A DNA stretch of 9,034 nt from SIG673 sp045660565 (GTDB taxonomy: Bacteria; Bacillota; Clostridia; Oscillospirales; CAG-272). A program made the position numbers and the translations under genes. Where the stretch lies: contig JAZRDX010000162.1 of NCBI GenBank assembly GCA_045660565.1, positions 1 through 9,034 on the forward strand, written 5' to 3'. The notes under the pieces are model-generated. The model did no database searches and was not told the origin of the DNA. It worked only from the letters and a program-made list of their open reading frames with translations. Shown here piece after piece: positions 1 to 6,458 of this stretch (position 1 is the first letter of the stretch; each line of letters starts with the position of its first letter).

Positions 1-7
1 TTTTTTC

Positions 8-126
8 ATTACTTTTCTTGGTTTCTCCGCAAAGTCCGACCTTAGCGACGTTCGAAATGATTGCACTCATATACCGTCGCCATATGCCTACGGAGGCTCT
101 CCGCTTTATTACTTTTCTTGGTTTCT
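8..126. repeat. 19-bp direct repeat flanking element R1
   Basis: The sequence attacttttcttggtttct occurs exactly at 8-26 and again at 108-126, a spacing of exactly 100 bp, and element R1 lies between the two copies. The right copy is also the left arm of the hairpin at 109-147. Either R1 was inserted with a long duplication of its target, or the 100-bp unit is part of a tandem array that continues to the left of the window. The sequence alone does not decide. Confidence 0.8.
38..104 (-). repeat. Dispersed structured repeat, copy R1
   Basis: First of three copies of an element whose sense strand (minus here) reads: hairpin P1 (CGGAG-AGC-CTCCG, 91-103), a 10-nt linker ending in GGCATATG, then stem P2 (GCGACG at 75-80 read on minus, pairing with CGTCGC at 45-50) closing a 24-nt loop, then TAAGGTC. 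From P1 to the end of P2 is 59 nt, the same as in R2 (414-472) and R3 (8567-8625). The P2 loop of R1 differs from those of R2 and R3, while the stems and the linker GGCATATG are kept. I know of no named family it belongs to. Confidence 0.85.
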
Positions 127-147
127 TTATAGAAAAAAGAAAAGTAA
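109..147. repeat. Long imperfect palindrome (hairpin)
   Basis: TTACTTTTCTT (109-119) pairs with AAGAAAAGTAA (137-147), and TTTCT (122-126) pairs with AGAAA (131-135) around a TTAT loop, giving 11 + 5 bp with a small internal loop. It is followed by CCAAA (148-152), which can pair with TTTGG (166-170). Similar A/T-rich palindromes containing AAGTAACC are, from memory, common between genes in bacteria and often produce false ORFs with Lys-rich translations. Nothing indicates coding. Its role is unknown. Confidence 0.75.
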
Positions 148-197
148 CCAAAAGAAAAAAGAACCTTTGGTGGAAATTCCCCGCCTTATACTGTACT

Positions 198-230
198 AAT
201 GCCGCCAAACCACCACGGGCGGCATTTTTT
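198..230 (+). terminator. Terminator-like hairpin, unit A
   Basis: AATGCCGCC (198-206) pairs with GGCGGCATT (218-226) across an 11-nt loop, and a run of T follows (225-230). On the plus strand this is a textbook intrinsic terminator shape; on the minus strand there is no T-run after the stem. No plus-strand gene is visible upstream, so it may end transcription coming from the left of the window, or it may be only part of the repeat unit described for 168-371. Confidence 0.6.
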
Positions 231-260
231 CAAAATTCGTCTCGGCGAATTTGTGAAAAA
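226..260. other. Second hairpin of unit A
   Basis: TTTTTCA-AAATTCG (226-239) pairs with CGAATTT (246-252) and TGAAAAA (254-260), 14 bp with a single bulged G at 253 and a 6-nt loop. Its left arm uses the T-run that follows the hairpin at 198-226, so the two foldings overlap by the terminator tail. Function unknown. Confidence 0.6.
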
Positions 261-313
261 CGTAGGCTTTGTTTTGTGCGGTTGGTGGAAATTTTAAGCC
301 TTAGCTTTCCGCT

Positions 314-344
314 AACCCGACCAAACATTACGGTCGGGTTTTCT
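314..344 (+). terminator. Terminator-like hairpin, unit B
   Basis: AACCCGACC (314-322) pairs with GGTCGGGTT (332-340) across a 9-nt loop, followed by TTCT to give a short U-rich tail. It mirrors the hairpin at 198-226 in position and length, and the sequence before it (TGGTGGAAATT at 283-293, then GCCTTA at 298-303) matches that before unit A (168-178 and 183-188). Confidence 0.55.
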
Positions 345-369
345 AAACAACCCAAAGGTTGGTTTAGAA
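341..369. other. Second hairpin of unit B
   Basis: CTAAACAACC (343-352) pairs with GGTTGGTTTAG (357-367) around a 4-nt loop, with one bulged G at 361; TT (341-342) with AA (368-369) extends it. As in unit A it starts in the T-run of the preceding hairpin and carries a single bulged G in its right arm. No gene is credible in this stretch: the open frame running across it on the plus strand is only repeat sequence. Confidence 0.5.
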
Positions 370-406
370 CCGCGGTATTGTGATTTTCATATTTACACAA
401 AATCCT

Positions 407-473
407 GACCTTAGCGACGTTCGCTGTGTATACTCTAACTCCCCGTCGCAGATTGGGAGCGGAGGCTCTCCGC
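407..473 (-). repeat. Dispersed structured repeat, copy R2
   Basis: Second copy of the element, in the sense orientation of the minus-strand operon. P1 is CGGAG-AGC-CTCCG (460-472), the linker is 10 nt (here without the CATATG seen in R1 and R3), and P2 is GCGACG/CGTCGC (444-449 with 414-419) around a 24-nt loop. That loop differs from the loop of R3 at only 3 of 24 positions. The copy overlaps the 3' end of the MutS-like gene at 435-1937 and supplies its last codons and stop. Confidence 0.85.
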
Positions 474-1937
474 AACAAGATTATATTTCTCCGCTTTAAG
501 CACGGTTACTCCGCTCGGCTTATATTCCGAAAGCATAGCCTTTATATGGGTTACAAATATATATTTTACCTTTATTTCCGGGAGGACGTCAAGAATATCC
601 TTCATTCCCTCCGCGCCCTCTCGGTAAGCGGTTGTCTGGAAGGTTTCGTTAAGCATAACCAGTGAATACGGCTTCACCTTATCCATTATCGCCTTGACGT
701 CAATAACCTCGCTTTCAAAGCGTCCTGCCGCGTTATCGGTTTCGGTAAAATCCTTTTCGGCAGAGGAAAAGTGTGTAAACACACCGTCTCTGACGCTTAC
801 GGTTAAACTGTCTGCGGCTGCGAAAAGTCCGTTCTGCGCAAATATAACGGCAGTACCCACGGCACGTAAAAACGAGGTTTTACCGCAGTTATTGTCTCCT
901 ATTATCATAAGACCGCTTCCGCTTATATCAGCGGAGTTGGTTACAACCGTTTCCTTATCCTTCCCCTCGGTTAACAGCAGTATATCGTATACCGCCTCCG
1001 CCTTAAAGACGTCGGCTTCTTTATCAAGAACCGTCGGAAAGCAGAAGCTCATACCGCGCGACGAAAGATACGCCGCCATTTCAAGAGCGGCGGAGTAAAA
1101 CCGTAGCTCCTTACCTATTCCGAAGAACACCGAGTATATTCCGTCGGCAATATCTGAAAACAGCGTTGAAAGCTCACTGATAGCCGCGACTGTCGCCTTA
1201 CTTACGCTGTCTACCGCCGAGTTACCTATATCAACGCTTGACGGAACCGCTTCCTTTTTCTTAAACGCGGAAAAGAGCTTCTTTTTTGTGCTCTTACCCG
1301 CCTCCATTATATCCGCAATAACGCACTCTACCGCAGAAAGAGATTTATCGAGGGTACATTTTACAGTAAACGAATAGCTGTCTGCGCTTTCGCTTTTAAA
1401 CCGCTCCGCCGCCTTTTCTATCTCGTCTATGCATCTGCTTTCCCTGACGGAAGCGCAGAAGCTTTTCATAGCGTTAAGCCCCTCGGAGCTGACTGTAAAT
1501 TCGGCAAACGCGCCGTCTATTTCGGAAAAGTAGGCTATAACGTTCCTCGCAAAATGCGCGTTTATATAAAGCTGCTCGTAGGCGCAGTCGAGAAGCCCTG
1601 TGTCGCTCGACGGCACTCCGTAACGGAACACCTCTCCCATCATTTCCTCGGTCTCGCCGCGCAGTCCGTCGTAGCCCTTAAAAATCTGAACAAGAGAAGA
1701 AAGAAGCTTCGGATTTTTCAGAAAATCCTTAAGTATTCCGCTACGGTAATCGGCGCATTCCTTGTCTGCGGGCGCACTCTCTATGACGGAAAGCAGGTAA
1801 TCGGCGCACTGCGTATTTTTGCAGGCGGCGTGAACCATTCTGTCTATATTAAGATTGTATACCGCTTCCGAAAGCACCCTGCCACCGAGTTTCCCTCTCT
1901 TAGCGGAGTCTTTATACAGTAAACTAATTGTTTTCAT
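435..1937 (-). CDS. MutS-like ATPase (MutS domain V protein), paralogue 1
   Basis: A 500-residue protein with a MutS-family ABC-class ATPase domain in its C-terminal third. Visible motifs are Walker A GDNNCGKT (347-354), the signature-like segment GRFESEV (405-411), Walker B LVMLNE (426-431) followed by TFQTT, and the H-loop FVTH (461-464). At 500 residues it is far shorter than mismatch-repair MutS (about 850) and shows no N-terminal mismatch-recognition region, so a role in classical mismatch repair is unlikely. The usual Walker B Asp is Asn430, while the catalytic Glu431 is kept. The start is supported by AAAGGA (1945-1950) 7 nt before the ATG. It is the last gene of the operon, 25 nt after the related gene upstream, and the two may form a heterodimer (inference). 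Residues 489-500 are encoded by repeat R2 and are probably not part of the ancestral protein. Family placement is firm; function is unknown. Confidence 0.88.
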   Translation of the reverse strand: MKTISLLYKDSAKRGKLGGRVLSEAVYNLNIDRMVHAACKNTQCADYLLSVIESAPADKECADYRSGILKDFLKNPKLLSSLVQIFKGYDGLRGETEEMMGEVFRYGVPSSDTGLLDCAYEQLYINAHFARNVIAYFSEIDGAFAEFTVSSEGLNAMKSFCASVRESRCIDEIEKAAERFKSESADSYSFTVKCTLDKSLSAVECVIADIMEAGKSTKKKLFSAFKKKEAVPSSVDIGNSAVDSVSKATVAAISELSTLFSDIADGIYSVFFGIGKELRFYSAALEMAAYLSSRGMSFCFPTVLDKEADVFKAEAVYDILLLTEGKDKETVVTNSADISGSGLMIIGDNNCGKTSFLRAVGTAVIFAQNGLFAAADSLTVSVRDGVFTHFSSAEKDFTETDNAAGRFESEVIDVKAIMDKVKPYSLVMLNETFQTTAYREGAEGMKDILDVLPEIKVKYIFVTHIKAMLSEYKPSGVTVLKAEKYNLVAESLRSQSATGS

Positions 1938-1962
1938 TTTTGATTCCTTTAACAGAACTGTT

Positions 1963-3411
1963 TTATTCTATCCCGAACCGTTTTTTCAGCGCCTCGCCCG
2001 TAAGTCCGTGCTTTTTCAAAATATCCTTTGCAAAGGAAAGGCTTTCGGTACGGCGTTTTTCTATTTTATAGGTTCGGCGGTTGGAGTCGCTTTCGTCAAC
2101 CACAACACTTAAAAACGGAATTTCCTCTTCGCTTACGCTATGCTGATGGGTTATATAAACACCGAACGCGCCGCTGCTATGCAGCGTTTTTGCAAGCTCC
2201 TCGGTATAAGCAACCGCCTTTTCCTCTCCCGTGGTCGAATAGGTTTCGTTAAGGAGAATAAGACAGCGGTCGTCCTTCTTTTCAAGAATTTCGTTTACTC
2301 TGTTAACCTCGTCAACAAAACGTCCCGATCCTTCGAAACGCTCGTCTCTCGGGAAGTGGGTAAATACCGCGCTGAGCAGTGCCGCCCGACCGCCCTCACA
2401 GAACACGGGCGCGCCCGCAAGGAAGAATAAGACCGACGCACCGAGCGCGCGGAGATAGGTTGTTTTTCCTCCGCCGTTTGCACCCGTAAGGTAGAAAAAC
2501 GGCTCTTTTTCGTTAAAGCTTACGTCGTTCGGCACTATCTCGGTGCCCTCTTTTTTCATCAGGGTTACGTCGTAAGCGTTTTTAAACTCAATTTCCTTTT
2601 TCTCGGAAAGAGACGGAAAGCTGTACGGTATTCCTCTCGCTGTTGCCTCATCGGTGAATTTCAGCACACCGAGAATAAATTTCAGCTCGTTTTCGTAGTC
2701 GAAAACATCACCCTGAACCAGCATTCTGTAATTACCGTAAAACGCCTTTGCCTTTGAAAACTCGTCGGGGTACAGCTTTTCAAGAGCCTCCGCTATCCCC
2801 TTTTGGAGCGGCAGGGGCTTTTCCTTTTTTGCGGTAAGAGTTATTCCCAGCTCGGCGGCACACGCCTTAAGGCTTTCGGAGATACAGCCTTCACACTCTC
2901 TGTAAACCCTTGACGCTTCCCCCTCTGTGGAAATTACCACCTGACTAATTTTCGAAAGCATTTCGGTAAGACTTTCCGCCTCGCTTTCCGCGTTTTTAAA
3001 GGCTTCGGAGACCGAAAGCTCGGTAAGGGTATCGGTAAAACGGCGATAAAGCGCACCCGCGTCTTTAATAACCGATGCTTTTTTGCAGAAATCCGAAAGA
3101 GCGGAAAAGAGGAAAACGAATATAAACGACGACTGCGGCTCCGATACGGCGCGGTTAAGCGCGGTATACAGCTCCCTTGCAAAGGAAAGGGACTTTAATA
3201 CCCCATCAAGCTCCTCTATCGCGTTTTCTCTGCCGAGCAAACTCAGAAAAAGCTCTCTGCGGAGACCGAGAGTATCCTTATCCGGTTTGTAAAGAAGAAC
3301 GTCGGTTACGTCGCTCGGAAGAATAAGGTCGAGCTTAAGGTCGGTTATAACGTCCTTACTCATAACCCTTTCCGTCGGTGTATCCGCAAAAATTAAACTT
3401 TTATAAATCAT
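1963..3411 (-). CDS. MutS-like ATPase (MutS domain V protein), paralogue 2
   Basis: A second MutS-family ATPase, of 482 residues from the preferred start. Numbering from the upstream ATG at 3423: Walker A GANGGGKT (314-321), signature-like GRFVDEV (367-373), Walker B LILLNE (388-393) followed by TYSTT, and H-loop YITHQH (423-428). Like its neighbour it has Asn in place of the Walker B Asp and keeps the Glu, and it lacks a mismatch-recognition region. Both proteins begin with a similar short stretch (SLIFAD here, SLLYKD in the neighbour) and have FTHF before the signature, which points to an old tandem duplication. I place the start at 3411 because GGAG sits 6 nt before that ATG, whereas the ATG at 3423 has no recognisable site. 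No membrane segment is evident. Likely a soluble ATPase acting on nucleic acid or as a conformational switch; the substrate is unknown. Confidence 0.87.
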   Translation of the reverse strand: MIYKSLIFADTPTERVMSKDVITDLKLDLILPSDVTDVLLYKPDKDTLGLRRELFLSLLGRENAIEELDGVLKSLSFARELYTALNRAVSEPQSSFIFVFLFSALSDFCKKASVIKDAGALYRRFTDTLTELSVSEAFKNAESEAESLTEMLSKISQVVISTEGEASRVYRECEGCISESLKACAAELGITLTAKKEKPLPLQKGIAEALEKLYPDEFSKAKAFYGNYRMLVQGDVFDYENELKFILGVLKFTDEATARGIPYSFPSLSEKKEIEFKNAYDVTLMKKEGTEIVPNDVSFNEKEPFFYLTGANGGGKTTYLRALGASVLFFLAGAPVFCEGGRAALLSAVFTHFPRDERFEGSGRFVDEVNRVNEILEKKDDRCLILLNETYSTTGEEKAVAYTEELAKTLHSSGAFGVYITHQHSVSEEEIPFLSVVVDESDSNRRTYKIEKRRTESLSFAKDILKKHGLTGEALKKRFGIE

Positions 3412-3417
3412 GGTCAA

Positions 3418-3421
3418 CTCC
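3418..3421 (-). promoter_or_regulatory. Ribosome binding site deciding the MutS-like paralogue 2 start
   Basis: GGAG on the minus strand lies 6 nt before the ATG at 3411 and overlaps the ATG at 3423. The sequence before the upstream ATG (GAAGTTAATTTA) has no good match to the anti-Shine-Dalgarno. This favours the shorter protein. Confidence 0.55.
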
Positions 3422-3446
3422 ATTAAATTAACTTCGTAAAGCTAAA

Positions 3447-3490
3447 AACGCAAAGCGTTCCCTTGGCACACGCCGTAATATCTCTACGGC
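3447..3490 (-). other. Two small hairpins between permease and MutS-like gene
   Basis: On the minus strand, GCCGTA (3485-3490) pairs with TACGGC (3472-3477), taking in the permease stop codon. Then AACGC/GCGTT (3455-3459 with 3447-3451) is followed by TTTT. The second is a weak terminator shape (5 bp) that could reduce expression of the two MutS-like genes relative to the permease. A purely structural intercistronic role, or chance, is also possible. Confidence 0.35.
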
Positions 3491-4797
3491 TTATCCGAAC
3501 GCAACAGCATAATTGCCTTTTTTATGCCGGGGAATTTACCCTTATACAAAGCAAAAACCTTGTATAGCTTACCCGCAATCACACCTATAACCGCCGTCGT
3601 CGCTATAATGATGAGAAGCGAAATAACCGACTGTACGGCGTTTATGTTTCCGAGAAGCAGCTGCGTCGGAACGGTGAGTATCGAGGTAAACGGGATATAA
3701 TTAAGCACTGCGGGTGCTTCCTTTCCTGTGTAAAGCGGTCCGGTAAAGATAACCGCAAGGAAGGAAACTGCCATAATACCGGTAAACAGCACGTTGTTTG
3801 CCGAAAGGTCCTCCGGCTTTTCGGAAATCGCGCCGCCGATAGCGGAAAGCGCGCAGTAAAGAAGAAATCCGAGCACGATAAAGAGAACGGAAACGGTTAT
3901 TCCAAATGGTGTAAAGAGCGAGCCCATCTCGGAAAGAGAGTCAAGAACCTTAATTACAGCCATGTCTGTTTCGGGGTTAACCGATTTTACCAGCGCAGTA
4001 CCCGTTGCAAAACCGCCGACAAGGGAAAGAAGCCAGACGGAAAGCTGTGATATTCCCGCGAGAGAAACCGCGAGCATCTTTCCGAAAACAAGCTCTACGG
4101 GCTTGGTTACGATAAGAAGGGTATCCATAAGCTTTGAGTGTTTTTCCGAAACTATGGACGTTGCAACACTCTGGCTGTAAAAAATCAGCATAAAGTAAAG
4201 GAGAAACGCGTAAAGCATCGGCGCTACCATCTCGATAATTTCCATAGTAAGCGCCTCGCCCGCGTCGGTATCGGGCAGAACGACTTCGGTCATTTTAACC
4301 GCCTCGGTAAGCTGCTCGGGGGTAAGAGACGATTTCATAAGCATAACCGCCATCGCGTTCTGCGAAAGGAAATCGGCAAAGGCAACGGTATCGCCGTCGG
4401 TAAGCGTCGTACCGTCGGGAATTACAAGGTTAAACACCCTGCCGTACTCGTCCTTTTCGATTACAAGAATAAGAGAGGTGTTGTTTTTCTCGGACAATGC
4501 TCTTGCACTCTCGGTGGACTCGGAAGGAGTGCATTTTACTGCCTCAAAGGGTGTTCCTACCGTAAACAGCTCAAGGCTTACGGGGTTTCCTCCAAGCTTA
4601 TCGCAAACGAAAACCTCGCTTACGTTATAGCTGTACTCGGGCTTTACCTCCTCGCCGACAAAGACTTCCGCGGCGGTCATACCGAGGGCAGGTGCTAAAA
4701 AGAACAGCAGCGCCATCACAACGGTAAGTATAATAAAGCCTTTCCCTTTAACTGTTCTGAAAAAGGTAAAGCTGAAAATGTTTTTAAAGTTTTTCAT
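3484..4797 (-). CDS. ABC-2 type transporter permease (NatB-like)
   Basis: A 437-residue integral membrane protein. One hydrophobic segment near the N-terminus (about 20-40) is followed by an extracytoplasmic domain of some 150 residues (about 41-188) and then five more hydrophobic segments (about 190-212, 240-262, 298-322, 336-354, 390-410). This is the layout of ABC-2 permeases of the NatB kind. The conserved cytoplasmic loop after the second segment is recognisable as SEKHSKLMDTLL (217-228) followed by KPVELVFGK (232-240). Such permeases export ions, peptides or drugs with a separate NatA-like ATPase. No such ATPase is in the window: the neighbours downstream are MutS-type ATPases and the one upstream is a methyltransferase. 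The start is well supported by AAGGAG 5 nt before the ATG. The gene follows the methyltransferase by 28 nt, so they are co-transcribed. Substrate unknown. Confidence 0.87.
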   Translation of the reverse strand: MKNFKNIFSFTFFRTVKGKGFIILTVVMALLFFLAPALGMTAAEVFVGEEVKPEYSYNVSEVFVCDKLGGNPVSLELFTVGTPFEAVKCTPSESTESARALSEKNNTSLILVIEKDEYGRVFNLVIPDGTTLTDGDTVAFADFLSQNAMAVMLMKSSLTPEQLTEAVKMTEVVLPDTDAGEALTMEIIEMVAPMLYAFLLYFMLIFYSQSVATSIVSEKHSKLMDTLLIVTKPVELVFGKMLAVSLAGISQLSVWLLSLVGGFATGTALVKSVNPETDMAVIKVLDSLSEMGSLFTPFGITVSVLFIVLGFLLYCALSAIGGAISEKPEDLSANNVLFTGIMAVSFLAVIFTGPLYTGKEAPAVLNYIPFTSILTVPTQLLLGNINAVQSVISLLIIIATTAVIGVIAGKLYKVFALYKGKFPGIKKAIMLLRSDKP

Positions 4798-4825
4798 TTA
4801 TTCTCCTTTTATGAAGCAGAAAAAT

Positions 4826-6043
4826 TTACTTTGTATTTCTTATGCTTTCCACCGTTTTACATTCATTCTCCGGTAACCCGAGAAGCCTTAAAAGCGTAGG
4901 GCTTACTCCTAAGAAATCACACAGCTCAGTATATTCCTTTGAAAGAGCTTTTACTCTTGCTCCCTGTGTTCTTTCGTTTCTTACCGCACGGATAAGGACG
5001 TTTTTCGGAGTTTCCTCCGGATCGATAAGCTCACAAACGGTTACCTTATATCCGTAAATCTCAAGCATTTTAGCACGGAGCGCGTCGGTTGCCGCCACGG
5101 CAAGCTTTTGCTTAAGAAGCGAATGCTCTGTGATAGCCGAAAGCGTATCACACTTAAGCTGACCGTTTATTTCGTGCTGACAGCAGGGGGTAGAAAGAAT
5201 TACCCTTGCCTTTGTTTTAACCGCACCCGCAAGAACGTAATCGGTAGCTACGTCGCAGGCATGCAGTGAAATAACGAGGTCCGGAGTCTTTGGCGGCGTA
5301 AAACGGCTGACGTCCCCGCACTCAAAGTGAAGTCCGTCAAACGAAAGTGTTTTCGCAACGTCCGAGCAGTACTCGATAACGTCCTTTTTCAGATCAACTC
5401 CGTACATCTCTACTTTCTTGCCGAGAAGCTCGGTGAAATACCAATAAACGGCAAAGGTAAGGTCGCTTTTTCCGCAGCAAAGGTCGCATATGCAAAGCTC
5501 GTCCTTTTCTTTAAAAAGGTCTTTGACCGTTTCGATATGCTCTAAAAACTTGTTTATCTGGCGGTATTTTGCCTGCTTTTTATCGTGAACCTGCCCGTTT
5601 TTTCCGATAATTCCGAGAAGAGTGAGGAACTCTTTTCCGTTTTCCGCGGTGAGAATATAGTTTTTCTCTTTGTCCTGAGCCGACGAGATGGAAACCGATT
5701 CCTCGCCGTCAAGGCTTCCGGAAAAATGCAGCTTTCCCTTTTCGGAGATAAGAATTTCAAGCGTTTTATTTTTACCGATAAGGTTTATCTGTCGGTAGCT
5801 TTCCTGCGCCTGCGAAACGAAATCGCTCAGAAAATCGGAAAGCGTCAGAATTTTCTGGATAGCCTTTCCGTCCTTTAAAAAGCTTTGCAGCTTAACGTGC
5901 TTTTCTCCGTTTTTATAAAAAACCTCTGCGTTTGTTTTCAGGATAGCCTTATCTCTCGGCCTTGAAAAAACCGCTTTTTTCAGTTTATCGCCACTGATCG
6001 CTTTTTCAATTTCCGTTACTACGGCGTTGTTAACTGCTTCCAT
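4826..6043 (-). CDS. Class I SAM-dependent methyltransferase (Methyltransf_32/METTL25-like)
   Basis: A 405-residue protein with an N-terminal region of about 150 residues and a Rossmann-type methyltransferase domain. The SAM-binding motif I is DLCCGKSDLT (187-196), the acidic residue ending strand 2 is Asp217 in GVDLK, followed by SLHACDVATD (259-268), the post-strand motif TPCCQHEI (285-292) and KNVLIRA near the end (347-353). The HAC..TD and PCC motifs together resemble the family that includes eukaryotic METTL25 and GSTCD-like proteins, whose bacterial members have no settled substrate. The segment KYRQINKFLEHI (159-170), just before motif I, fits the same family. It is the first gene of the operon, about 38 nt after the predicted transcription start, with a weak AGGT ribosome site. 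The substrate could be RNA or protein; nothing in the sequence decides. Confidence 0.8.
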   Translation of the reverse strand: MEAVNNAVVTEIEKAISGDKLKKAVFSRPRDKAILKTNAEVFYKNGEKHVKLQSFLKDGKAIQKILTLSDFLSDFVSQAQESYRQINLIGKNKTLEILISEKGKLHFSGSLDGEESVSISSAQDKEKNYILTAENGKEFLTLLGIIGKNGQVHDKKQAKYRQINKFLEHIETVKDLFKEKDELCICDLCCGKSDLTFAVYWYFTELLGKKVEMYGVDLKKDVIEYCSDVAKTLSFDGLHFECGDVSRFTPPKTPDLVISLHACDVATDYVLAGAVKTKARVILSTPCCQHEINGQLKCDTLSAITEHSLLKQKLAVAATDALRAKMLEIYGYKVTVCELIDPEETPKNVLIRAVRNERTQGARVKALSKEYTELCDFLGVSPTLLRLLGLPENECKTVESIRNTK

Positions 6044-6088
6044 ACTTTTACCTATTATCTAATATTTTAATAACAACTTATACTATAT

Positions 6089-6117
6089 ATTATATAACAC
6101 GGTGAAATCTATGTCAA
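6089..6117 (-). promoter_or_regulatory. Sigma-A promoter of the four-gene operon
   Basis: On the minus strand TTGACA (6117-6112) is followed by a 17-bp spacer and TATAAT (6094-6089), a perfect match at both hexamers with ideal spacing. Transcription would start near 6082 and read into the methyltransferase gene at 6043. The spacer contains CACCGTG (6098-6104 on minus), and an inverted copy of it lies upstream at 6147-6153, a possible but unproven operator pair. Confidence 0.85.
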
Positions 6118-6153
6118 GATACTAAAAAATAATTTTTAACCGAAAACACCGTG

Positions 6154-6201
6154 AAAAAAGAAACCGTCCCAAGCCCCCGATAAGGGAGCCCGAAACGGTT
6201 T
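6154..6201 (-). terminator. Intrinsic terminator after the Cys-rich peptide gene
   Basis: AAACCGT (6161-6167) and ACGGTTT (6195-6201) form the outer stem. GCCCCC (6173-6178) and GGGAGC (6184-6189) form the inner stem. The inner stem pairs better as minus-strand RNA, where the 6175/6187 pair is G-U rather than a C-A mismatch, and the minus strand then reads CTTTTTTC. It therefore ends minus-strand transcription from the gene at 6287-6400 and insulates the operon promoter just beyond. A plus-strand T-run also exists, but nothing upstream on that strand needs it. Confidence 0.75.
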
Positions 6202-6286
6202 TTCAGAACTTATGGTCTTTCAAGGCTTACGCCTCGAAATATATTTAAAACTACGGACGCCGTATTTTACGCGTTAAAGCGTTAAA

Positions 6287-6400
6287 TCAGTCTCCGCAGC
6301 CGCATCCGCAGCCACAGCCGTTACAGCTCAAAAGAATAAGAGCAATTATAACGATCCACAGGCATTTGTTCTCTCCAAAGAAATCACATAAGCATCCCAT
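6287..6400 (-). CDS. Small Cys/Gly-rich membrane peptide
   Basis: A 37-residue peptide: MGCLCDFFGENKC, then a hydrophobic segment (LWIVIIALILL, about residues 14-24), then a tail of alternating Gly and Cys ending in Asp. The tail has five Cys in its last dozen residues, with two more near the N-terminus and one before the membrane segment. The longer open frame starting at 6472 is rejected as the coding start because AAGGAGG lies 10 nt before the ATG at 6400. Similar tiny proteins are common in Clostridia and are sometimes labelled as chorion-like high-cysteine proteins, a label taken from composition only. A metal-binding, redox or spore-associated role is conceivable but not shown. It has its own weak promoter and a terminator, so it is a single-gene unit. 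Confidence 0.72.
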   Translation of the reverse strand: MGCLCDFFGENKCLWIVIIALILLSCNGCGCGCGCGD

Positions 6401-6410
6401 CGGAAAAAGT

Positions 6411-6417
6411 CCTCCTT
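6411..6417 (-). promoter_or_regulatory. Strong ribosome binding site in a hairpin loop
   Basis: AAGGAGG on the minus strand lies 10 nt before the ATG at 6400 and sets the start of the 37-residue peptide. Flanking CGGAA (6420-6416) and TTCCG (6405-6401) can form a 5-bp stem that ends at the start codon and presents GGAGG in its loop. The stem is short and may not be stable. Confidence 0.7.
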
Positions 6418-6458
6418 CCGTTAAACAAGCGGTAGGCTCTTGCCTTCGCTTCTCTGTT

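Noticed and set aside
18..383. 121-codon open frame on the plus strand across the repeat region
   Set aside because: It runs through R1, the palindrome and the hairpin units, has no ribosome site, and its translation is repeat-derived. It is best seen as a false ORF.
435..1937. Mismatch repair MutS or the anti-recombination protein MutS2
   Set aside because: The length is too short, no mismatch-recognition region is seen, and the C-terminus has no Smr nuclease domain as in MutS2. Only the family-level name is justified.
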